A DNA stretch of 64,000 nt, from NCBI GenBank assembly GCA_947561395.2, contig OX387187.1, positions 3,354,976 to 3,418,975 of the forward strand, in the 5' to 3' direction. Every line of letters starts with the position of its first letter. The stretch's first letter is position 1. The position numbers were made by a program, and so were the translations under genes. The DNA comes from Buxus sempervirens. Its lineage: Eukaryota; Streptophyta; Magnoliopsida; Buxales; Buxaceae. The notes beneath the pieces were generated by a model. The model was not told the origin of the DNA. It did no database searches and saw only the letters and a program-made list of their open reading frames with translations. This document shows positions 55,691 through 64,000 of this stretch, piece after piece.

Positions 55691-56257
55691 TGGAGGCGTG
55701 GGCATGGTTATGAGAAGACTTTGTGTTATATGACATTGGTATATCTAGAATTATATCTTGAGATACGAAATTATGGTTATTCGCTATGTTGTTGTCAGTT
55801 AATCTTTATTTTATCGAATTCTTCGGGATTGGAAACGGATTGTTATTGTTTGATTTACCTGATGGTTTTCCGCACTGATATGAATTGGATTATTGAAGTT
55901 TAGTCGGATTATTCAGAATAGGCGTATTATCATCATTGTACATGGTTATAATCGTGGCATGTTTTAGAACTGAAACAAATGTATTTGTGCATGCATGTGC
56001 TGCTCACTGGGATATTCGTATCTCATTCCGTATTGTTTTGTTTTGTTTCCAGCTGCTCCTGGAGAGGACGATACTTGAGGGTAGTTACTTGGTCATGTGA
56101 GTTTATTTTCGTTTGGGATTATTTTAGCGCACTCTGTTATATAGTTATTGTTGTACTCATGTTTTTCCTTCACTCTGATATTGCGATCCTGTGTTTTATA
56201 ATAACCTCTGGAGACGACTTACGGGTTTTTCATGTGACTCGGATCCGGGGCGTTACA

Positions 56258-56654
56258 CGGGGCCCGCCTAATCCGACTCACATCACTTTAAGCTAAGAAG
56301 ATAAAATCAAGTAAAGGGACCCACACCACTTTGGCAGTCCTGTTAGACTTAACCGAATTGAATGCTGGATTAGGAATCGGGTGAGTGAGAGACCAAAAGT
56401 TGACTCAAACCAGGGAAATCAAGGGACCCGTCACCCGACGGGGTGGACTGGGGTGTCTACGGACTTTCCCAGACTGCAACCGATAACTTGCTTAGAATCT
56501 CAAGCCGCAGACCAAGCCTTAATAGAAAAACAAAAGCACCCAAGTGTCTACCTGCACCCCATCAGGCAGTGGCAACTACAACTTCCCAAATTACCCATTC
56601 GGAGGCACACGCACGAATCGCGTGCGCCCTGCATGCCATTTTCACATGCGCACA
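56258..56654 (+). mobile_element. T6: Tat-type 5' LTR, right part
   Basis: It resumes with CGGGG after K7, carries the GGGGTGTCTACGG word at about 56452, and ends GCGCACA at 56654, three bases before the PBS. Confidence 0.85.
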
Positions 56655-56657
56655 GCT

Positions 56658-56675
56658 TGGCGACTCCACTGGGGA
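56658..56675 (+). other. T6 primer-binding site
   Basis: TGGCGACTCCACTGGGGA, nearly the same as in T5, directly after the LTR end. Confidence 0.85.
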
Positions 56676-58178
56676 GGTCTCAGCCCAATAGAACCCTTGG
56701 TTAGAATGAGTCAACCTAAGAGGGATTTAGTTGATTTTAGGGATTTTTACTACCTTGTTTAGTAAGACGCAGAATACACGTAATTACGTGTTCTGGGGAG
56801 TCCTGTCAAAAGGACATAATAATTGCCTAGGGAAAATGGAATTTAAGCGGTCCTTTGTGACCCTCCACTTACTTGGGGACTCTTCTGGAACCTCATATTG
56901 CGTGCCAATTCTGCACCTTACTATACGAGACGGTAGAAAATCCTTTATCAACGAAATCCAACCAAATCTCACCTGGTTAGACACAACACTCAGCCCAACT
57001 GCACACATGGGCACACCACCACACTGTGGATGGATTTAATTTTCAATTTTGTAATAAACTGCGTGGGGTGACACTCACGAGGGAGACTGCGTGGATGATC
57101 CGACCTTGAATGAATGAATGAATGCAGATATTGCATCTTCTTTTCCAAAACCTAGATCTCTCTAGTAGCCTACCCTTCTGATTCCTATGAACTGACTTTT
57201 GGGATGGTATTAGCACATACGCTCCCGTGGCTTGCTGGGGAAAGCAGGGTAAACCCATCCCCCCAGTTTTCTGGAGTCCATTAGCACCACCGGTTTCTTA
57301 CCGTGGCACGCGAGGATCTAGTACTGGTCCAGACCCTTGTAGGCGTATGTCTCGGGCTGGGTATCCTTCCCCACCTAACGCTTATAAATGAACTGCGTTT
57401 TGGGATTGTGAGGTATTGTGAATGATGAAATAAGAAGAAAAAATCAAATTAAAACCCAAGAGTCCATCAGGGGCAGCGACCGCCGCTTTTTGCATCAAAT
57501 GGAGTAAACCCTAGATCATGGGCTCCTTAGCCCTAATTTAGGAAGTCGACCAAACCTTGATCAGGGGAACCACCCCAGGTCCATGCATCGAGTCCTGCAA
57601 GCCATGGGCCTCAACCCATTTGAGTCCATTGGAAGCTCCCTGTGTCCGGGTCGGCCTTTTGAGCAGATGAAAGCCGGCCAGATCAGACAATCAGAAAGCA
57701 TGCCAGATCATAGCAGGGGCACCAAACCCTAGATTTAGGAATTTGGCCAGTCCGCCTTGAAGCGAATTTGTATCCTTCCTTTTGGCTCCCAACAGCCTTA
57801 GGGATGAATTCTTTGCAGATTTTTCTAAATATCATGTAATTTTGCCCTCGCTGGCAAGTTGTAAATTCTTTTGGTTTGGTATCTGAAGTCAAAAGCAGAT
57901 GAAAGAACAGATGAAAGTCAAAGCTACACCAGGACTTGCTCCAATTCCCTGTGCCTCAATCAGCTTCAGTCTAATCAGAAAAATCATGAAATTAATTGGC
58001 TGTGACCTAGCCCAAAATAACAAGTCAAGAAAAACCAAAAATAAATTTGACCCTTGCTAATGACCATAAGCCAAATTGAAAAATAAAAAAACGATGAAAA
58101 GATAAGAAAGAAGAAATTTAAAATCCAAGTGAAGACCAAATGTGTCAAAATGTCAATGGATAATCTTAAACCTTAGTC

Positions 58179-58579
58179 GAGGCCACTTTGTGCTTCTGCA
58201 TCTCTAGGAAATCATTTCGTGCTTCTCCCAAAATCCGGGACTCCCCCGAAAACCGGGACTTCTTCCCAAAACAGGAACTTCTCCCCAAACCGGGACTCCC
58301 CTGAAAACCGGGACTTCTTCCCAAACCGGGACTACCCCCAAAATCAAGGACTTGTCCCTTCGCCTCTGAATGGCAAAATCTTAGTCGAATCCATTTCGTG
58401 CTTCCGCTACTTTGAAACGACTTCTTGTTTCCCAAAATCCTAATCTGAAGCCATTTCGTGCTTCCACAAATTTGAAACCATTTCTTGTTTCCCCTACTCT
58501 GAAGCCATTTTGCGCTTCCCCAAATCTTAGTAGGAGTCATTTCGTGCTTCTGCTGCTTTGGAAATCATTTCGCGTTTCC
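58179..58579 (+). repeat. Hairpin array with loop CATTTCGT in the T6 leader
   Basis: Nine units have 5-6-bp arms and an 8-nt loop close to CATTTCGT. Perfect units: GAAAC / GTTTC (58414-58431 and 58474-58491), GAAGC / GCTTC (58447-58464 and 58501-58518). G-U or otherwise supported: GAGGC / GCTTC (58179), GGAGT / GCTTC (58533), GGAAAT / GTTTCC (58560). Weaker: 58208 and 58387, each with one mismatch. Confidence 0.82.
58234..58360 (+). repeat. Tandem CCGGGACTTCTTCCC-type units
   Basis: Six or seven short units lie between hairpin units of the CATTTCGT array. Several fold as GGGA / TCCC around CTTCT, CGGG / CCCG around ACTCC, or GGAC / GTCC around TT. Confidence 0.65.
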
Positions 58580-58657
58580 CCAAATTCGGTAGAAATTACT
58601 TACCCTTCAAAAACCAATTCTTGCGGTTCCCAAAATCAAAACAGGGACTCTTCCTTT

Positions 58658-59024
58658 ACCTCCAAAGTGGCGGCTCAAAATCTTCTTCCTTTACCTCTGA
58701 AATGGCGGTTAAAGGGAATCTTACCTCCGAAGTGGCGGTCAACCTCCGAAGTGGCTGTTCAAAATCTTCTTCCTTTACCTCCGAAGTGGTGGTTAAAAGG
58801 AATCTTACCTCTGAAGTGGCGGTTCAAAATCTTCTTCTTCCTTTACCTCCGAAGTGGCGGTTAAAGGGAATCTTACCTCCGAAGTGGCGGTTAAAGGGAA
58901 TCTTACCTCCGAAGTGGCGGTCAACCTCCGAAGTGGCGGTTAAAAACCTTGTTCCCCTATCTCCGAAGTGGGGGTCGAAAAAAGAAGAAGAATCTTTCTT
59001 CCCTTACCTCCGAAGTGGCGGTTA
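58658..59024 (+). repeat. Twelve copies of CCTCCGAAGTGGCGG
   Basis: Units are spaced 17-39 bp apart, mostly with TTAAAGGGAATCTTA or TCAAAATCTTCTTCCTTTA between. Each core is a short imperfect palindrome (ACC-CC / GG-GGT around GAAGT). Open frames across it are translations of the repeat, not genes. Confidence 0.85.
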
Positions 59025-59189
59025 AAAAGGAGAATAAATACAGGAAAATTATCACAGTTAATTTGCACAAACATGCATCATATTTCAGTGTAATATGCAT
59101 TCCCTATACTGACTTGTCTATTTTCACCACAAGGTACCAAGATTACGTATCGCAACCCATACCTCCTACGTTCAAGAAGAAGATTACAG

Positions 59190-60766
59190 ATGGATCCTGC
59201 TGAAGGACTCGAGCAAGCGCCACCTCTCCCACCTCACGGGCAAGAGGACTTGGAAGGCCACCCTGTGATCGCTGGCCTTAATTAGCAGATGGCCAACATG
59301 ACCACCATGATGACTACCATGATGCAGCAAATGGAGAGAATGCAAGTGCCACAGCAGCTTGTACAGCCACCACTGGCGGTACCTCCGCCACAGCAGTCGG
59401 TACCTCCGGTACAACAGCCACAACTAGAGCAGCCACCACCAGTTCTCCCACAGTTGAACCTACAGCCGCCAGAACCACAAATCCCACATCATTTGCCAGT
59501 TCAACCGGAGCAGCCCTTACAAATTCCGGCACCCCTGGCCGTACCACCACGGCAATTAATACCACAAGGAATGGGGCATGAAGAAGAAGAGTGGTACTGA
59601 GCACGGGAAGCAGTAGGTATCTCAGCCCAGATGCGAGCGGATTTACAAACGCTGAAAGAACAAATGCGGAATGTGAACCAAGGTCCTATGCCGAAGGAAG
59701 CCTCATTGGACAGATTAGGATTCTTCCCTAACTACAACTTCCGCCAAAGATCAGGTGCCTAGACTTTGTGAAGTTCAATGGAAGTGGGTGCCCATTGTCT
59801 CACCTCAGGGCATACTACGGGGATATGTGCCAGTACGCGTATGATGAGAGAATCATGATCCAGTTCTTTCAGCGCTCATTGGTAGGCTCAGCTCAGAAAT
59901 GGTTTGCCAATCTAGACAGGAACCAGATCAGGACTTGGGACGACTTGGCTAGCACGTTCCTTGAACACTTCAAGTTCAACACGAAGGTCTTACCCACTCG
60001 GATGGAATTGAAAAAAATGACTAAGAAAAGCACTGAATCCATTCGTGAATATGCAAAAAGATGGCGGGAAATGGCCGGAATGGTACAACCACCCATGTTG
60101 AAAAAAGAGATAGTGACGCTATTCATCTCAACGCTGGGGCAGCTGTACTACACTTTGCTACTGGGGTAGTTTGCTGCGAGTTTTGCAGACTTGGTCATTG
60201 TAGCAGACAGAATAGAGGATGGAGTTAAATCTGGCAGAGTAGCAGGCTTTGCTACAGAGCAGAGAAGGAACCCCGTCGGTGGGAGAGGCATGGAAAGAAG
60301 GAAAGAGGACGAGGCTGTCAACTACGTTCAGCAGAATAGGCCCTTCCACTTTTCGGCACCCGACAGAAGAGAAAATCAGAACAGTGGCCAAGGGGCCCAG
60401 TACGCAGGACGGCCGAGGTGAACCAAACAGGAATTCCAAGCAAGGCTAAACAGAGCATTCCCAGCCCTACCTTATCCATTGTCAGAATTGCTGCCAACCC
60501 TATTGAAGAAAGGGTATTTGCAGAAGAAGCAACCAACTCAGCAGCCGGCCAACAGTTGCTCCTACAATCCCAACAAATACTGCGACTACCACATGGGAGC
60601 TCCTGGGCATCATACCAATCACTGCTAGGAACTGAAGCACGATGTCCAGGACTTGATTGACAACAAGCGAATCTTAGTTGATCCTCCAGTATCGACTCCT
60701 CCTACAGCCATTACCACGAATCCTCTCCCTAACCACAATCAGGCGTCTTCAAGTGGCACCCGCTGA
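59190..60766 (+). pseudogene. T6 gag, broken
   Basis: The start is ATG 59190 (MDPAEGLEQ). A P/Q-rich segment follows (59340-59570), then the retrotransposon gag domain (FVKFNGSGCPLSHL ... FLEHFKFN ... YAKRWREMAGM). Last comes the knuckle-like CDYHMGAPGHHTNHC (C-x2-H-x5-H-x4-C), the same variant as in T5. Damage: stops near 59283, 59598, 60167, 60419 and 60628, and a frameshift near 59740. No protease, reverse transcriptase or integrase follows, so most of the coding region is deleted. Confidence 0.9.
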
Positions 60767-61786
60767 ACAAGTTGGTAAAACTGCAGGGCAGAGAGCAATC
60801 CCGAAATCGAAAATCTTCAAGTCTACCATGACCAGGATAAGTTGAACTTTGCTTTTTGCACTAAGTATCCCTGGTAGGAGTATTTGTTTTGTAAATATTT
60901 TAAATGTTTTTTACTTTCATGCAAGCTTTTGTAAAGAACCTTTTGAAAAACACAAAAAGAAAAGAAAATACCTTTTGAAAAAAATGCAAGTGATGGTCGG
61001 TGATGACGTTGCTCTAAGACCACATCTTTTTGGCAATGACCACGATCATGAAAAGAATGCTAAGTTGCTCAAAGGTGTCTTCAGCTGGGTGTAGTACACT
61101 ATCCCATGAGAACCTTGATTAAGCCAAAGGCAATCATTTCCTGATCCAGACCATAATTTCCCTCCTAACAACCTATCTTTGCAATAGGACAGAGCGATCC
61201 TTGAGAGAAAAGAAAGAAAGAAAGTGAAAGTGCAAGAACCAGCTAAGGGCCGAGGCCAGCTTTAACATCATGTCTCTGAGAAAGGATGAGAGGCCATCTT
61301 TCATGAATCCTGAATTGCAAGAATCGCTAGTCAAAACATTTTGAGCTTAATCGTATTATTCAAATACCCGTGTTGTGTCTAACCACCCCACACTGGGGCA
61401 AAGCTACAAAAGAAAATAAAAAGGATAAATGGAGTCTCGAGTGAATTTGCATGAACATTTCAAGTTGTCACAACTCTTGCAAAAGGATGAAAGGCCATCC
61501 TTACTTTATTTCCCCAGCTTTCAAAGTCATATCTCTAGTTAAACCACTTGAGCCAAAATTTTCTTTCTTCCAACCCACTGAGTCATGAGCCCTAAATCTA
61601 GCGCTGGGTAAAGAAGAGAAGTCATGAATGAGCAGAAACAAAGAAGAGAGAAAGAAAGCAACAACAAAAAAATACACTGGGACTTGCTAATCAAAGCAAA
61701 AAGTTAAGATAATCCAAGAGCAAAGGAAAGAAAAAAGCAAAAGGAAAAGTGATGCAGGGGGATCCAAGACAGATGAGGCTGAGCTG
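60767..61786 (+). other. T6 downstream remnant, noncoding
   Basis: A/GA-rich sequence resembles in style the post-pol 3' segment of Tat elements (compare 2409-4488), but I cannot align it by eye with confidence. It has two AAGGATGARAGGCCATC words (about 61283 and 61484). No gene is seen. Confidence 0.4.
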
Positions 61787-62395
61787 TTAGATTGCACATT
61801 GATGGCGTAGGAATACCATGAGTTGGCAGAGCATCGTAAAGGCAGAAAGTGATGGTGATATCTTTCTAATTGGGGCAGTTTTGAGTGTGTTTTTAGTATT
61901 TTGGCCATAACTTTGGCTACGGTTATCAGAATCGCACATATGACCCCAATTCAGAAAGATATTTTCAGCGTGCACGCCATGGTACATGGACTGAAGTCGA
62001 TGTGCACCTTTCTCGACCTCAAATTCCTATGTTTTCCCCTCCGAATCGCTATTCTTAGTTATTCGTTGCTATTTTTGGTAATACTTCGTTTGTCAATTAG
62101 GAAGTGATTTTAAACTCGATTTGGGTTAGATTTTTCACAGGTTGCTTATTTTATTGCACCTTTCATTTAGGCATGCTTTTGGGGCTTTTGCCGTTTTTAG
62201 TAACTTTCCAGTATAGACGATTTTTGGCTATAAAGTCCGGCTTGTGGACTGATTTTGGTATTACTTGATTAATTGATATTGAATTGAATCTCATAGACGT
62301 TTTTCTCTGTGTTTTGGGCAAGCTGCTTGTGTTCTTCCCTGTTTATCATCTGTTCGAACTAGCCTACAGATTAATCTCTTTCTTGTTTGGCGTCA
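61787..62395 (+). mobile_element. 5' LTR of a chromovirus-like element (left end uncertain)
   Basis: The right end is fixed by GGCGTCA at 62395, two bases before a PBS. The left end is a guess at TGTTAGATTG near 61787, with no TSD found. It is a different family from the K LTRs. Confidence 0.4.
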
Positions 62396-62397
62396 GT

Positions 62398-62409
62398 TGG
62401 TATCAAAGC
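62398..62409 (+). other. Primer-binding site, initiator tRNA-Met type
   Basis: TGGTATCAAAGC, one base off the usual plant TGGTATCAGAGC. Confidence 0.75.
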
Positions 62410-62446
62410 TTCAACATCTTCCTGGGGTGAAATTTCATCAGTTTTA

Positions 62447-63400
62447 ATGGCTGGTGGTCGTCGTCGTCGTGGGCAGTTTCCGAATGAGGAAGCTCAACAC
62501 CATGATCGTAGCGTTCAGGATGTAATGATTGAAGATTTGCAGAGGCAAGTCACAGAGTTAACCCAGCGTCTAGCGGCGCGTGATCTTGAGGATCGTGAGG
62601 TCTCCGATCACGATTCTGATTCCACTTTTGAAAACCCCTATCACAATCGTGCTCCATTCAGGGGGTACCATGGTCGGGAGGAGCGTCGTGGAGATCTCAG
62701 TTTTCAGTTCGATCTGCCAGAGTTTTCTGGTACATTACAGGCCGAGGGATTCATTGATTGGTTAGACGAAGTGGAACGTATTTTTTATTACAAGGAAGTT
62801 TTAGATCGTATGAAAGTGAAACTAGTCACCATCAAACTCAAAGGCAGAGCATCTGCGTGGTGGGAGCAGTTGGATGTTCACGAGACAGGTAGGGCAAGAC
62901 CAAGATCATTGATTGGGAGAAGATGAAGAAGAAAATGAAGGGACACTTCCTTCCCTTCAGCTACACTCAAACCTTATTTCAACGACTTCATACGTTGAGG
63001 CAGGGTGCGAGATCGGTCGATGATTATACGGAGGAGTTCTACCAGTTGATCGCCCGGAACGATTTATCTGAGACGAGGGAGTAGATGGTGGCACGGTATT
63101 TGGGAGGTTTGCATCAAAATCTGCAAGATGTTCTCAGTCTTCATTCCTTGTGGACTGTCTCGAGGCATACCAGTGTGCACTTGCAGTTGAAAAACAACAG
63201 AACAGGAGACCAATGATCAAGAGCGATCAAAACAGTCGACCAGTTCGCCCTCAGGACTCCCGTCCTGCCCAGCAGCCACCGCAGGGTAATTCTAACTCTA
63301 CTATTAGATGTTTTTGTTGTGGTGAACAGGGGCACAAGGCTACTGATTGCAGGAAATCAGCTAATCAAAAGGGCAAAAACTTGTTGATTGAGGAAGACGT
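62447..63400 (+). pseudogene. Chromovirus-type gag, broken and cut by LTR T7
   Basis: The start is ATG 62447 (MAGGRRRRGQ). A coiled segment follows (VQDVMIEDLQRQVTELTQRL), then the gag core (FDLPEFSGTLQAEGFIDWLDEVERIF ... WWEQLDVHETG). After a frameshift near 62895 comes the rest (HFLPFSY ... GARSVDDYTEEFYQL). A TAG lies at 63082 and another frameshift near 63150. A canonical CCHC knuckle lies at about 63309-63350 (CFCCGEQGHKATDC). The frame is interrupted at 63401 by T7. Confidence 0.88.
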
Positions 63401-64000
63401 TGTGCGCGTGTCGGAAATGCAGCACGGGAAAATTCGGAGTCGCCACCGCCTGATGGGGTGTAGGCGGACACCTGGGTGCCTAAGTTTGTCTATTTTGGGC
63501 TTTGGTCTGCGGCTTGAAATTCTAAGTAGGGTCATGGTTGTGGTCTGGGGAAGTCCGTAGACACCCCAGTCCACCCTGTCGGATGACGGGTCCCGTGGGT
63601 TCCCTGGTTTGAGTCAGCTTACTTTGGTTTCTCACCCTATTCCTAATCCGATATGCAATTAGGTTAAGTCTGTCGGGACCTCCTGAGTGATGTGGGTCCC
63701 TTTAATTGATTTTATCTTGCTTAATTTAGGCAATCTGAGTTGGATTGGGTGGGCCCCGTTGGAAGGCCCACGGTGTCCTTGGCGGGCTTGGTTAAGCCCA
63801 TGTACCCTTGGTGGGCCTCTGTCTAGCCCTAGGAGGCCCTTTGGGCTTGGGTTAGTGAGTTGATTTTACCTAATTGTTTAAGTTGGTATTTTAGGTGATT
63901 TTCATGTTATAAGTGAGTCTGCATTGGTTTGCGGGCCCTAAATGGGCCCCATGATGGATGCCAAAAATGTTTTCAACTTATCTTGTTTACGTTTGCCAAA
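63401..64000 (-). mobile_element. T7: Tat-type LTR, partial, cut by the window end
   Basis: On the plus strand it starts TGTGCGCGTG, the inverted LTR end (compare GCGCACA at 56654), directly after GACGT, which may be its TSD. It is the reverse complement of the right parts of T4 and T6, including CCGTAGACACCCC at about 63557 and the GGGCCC-rich words. Confidence 0.85.

Larger units (their letters stand above)
50679..56257 (+). mobile_element. K7: solo chromovirus-type LTR inside T6, itself holding K8
   Basis: It starts TGTAAAACCCC and ends GGGGCGTTACA, with exact TSD CGGGG (50674-50678 and 56258-56262). Removing K8 and its TSD leaves 2782 bp, close to the 2792 bp of K8. Dense CGCGCCTACCTGGCGCTC-like words lie at 51300-51510. 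Hairpin arrays lie at 55259-55382 and about 55570-55690. Confidence 0.95.
56676..59189 (+). other. T6 untranslated leader
   Basis: This is about 2.5 kb without a convincing reading frame. 56676-58170 is plain leader sequence with a short TGAA microsatellite at about 57109-57124. 58179-59024 holds three consecutive arrays of small hairpins. ATTACAG directly precedes the gag ATG at 59190 and could be an acceptor, but it lacks a pyrimidine tract. Confidence 0.65.

Noticed and set aside
58412-59025. Two repetitive frames (LPLPPKW and SEVAVQNL repeats)
   Set aside because: They are translations of the CCTCCGAAGTGGCGG array in two frames, with no codon-level conservation.

Overview
The window is a eukaryotic, flowering-plant repeat cluster. 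I find no cellular gene, no tRNA gene and no prokaryotic feature. Evidence for a plant: Tat-lineage Ty3/gypsy elements with two RNase H domains, chromovirus-type LTRs, a plant L1-type LINE with C-terminal RNase H, a Mutator-type MITE, and a Cassandra element carrying 5S rRNA sequence. A dicot is likely; I cannot name the species.

Names used below. T = Tat/Ogre-type LTRs or elements: T1 (1-1417, minus, partial), T2 (4489-6292, plus, with an integrase pseudogene on its left), T3 (about 17420-22763, minus, split), T4 (17705-20705, plus, solo LTR inside T3), T5 (23141-39300, minus, complete element), T6 (48035-56654 plus internal region to about 61786, plus strand) and T7 (63401 to the window end, minus). 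K = chromovirus-type LTRs, probably Tekay/Del-like: K1 (7747-16045, split), K2 (16046 to about 17419), K3 (22764-43507, minus, split), K4 (40479-42734), K5 (43508-48034, minus, split), K6 (44847-47245, minus, inside K5), K7 (50679-56257, inside T6) and K8 (51794-54585, inside K7).

The nesting can be read from target-site duplications (TSDs). A 6-kb LINE sits in K1. A 613-bp Mutator-like MITE sits in K2. T4 sits in T3 (CCTAA). T5 sits in K3 (CTATG). A rearranged Cassandra also sits in K3 (CAGGG) and holds K4 (TAAGT). K6 sits in K5. K8 (AAGTC) sits in K7 (CGGGG), which sits in the T6 LTR.

T5 is the only element that looks young. Its LTRs differ by about 30 substitutions in 2.2 kb by my hand count. 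It has long open gag-pro and pol frames, a PBS, a PPT, and a separate antisense ORF between pol and the 3' LTR. Everything else is solo LTRs or decayed coding fragments.

Two patterns recur across unrelated families and are not explained by ordinary LTR annotation. (1) Arrays of tiny hairpins whose stems change between units but stay complementary. In the K LTRs and the T6 leader the loop is constant while the stems covary. In the T LTRs, palindromes (mostly around GTATCCGG) cluster just upstream of the TATA box. (2) Almost every LTR has a consensus 5' splice donor, usually 220-290 bp downstream of its TATA box. In T5 it pairs plausibly with an acceptor just before gag, so the translated mRNA would skip the long structured leader.
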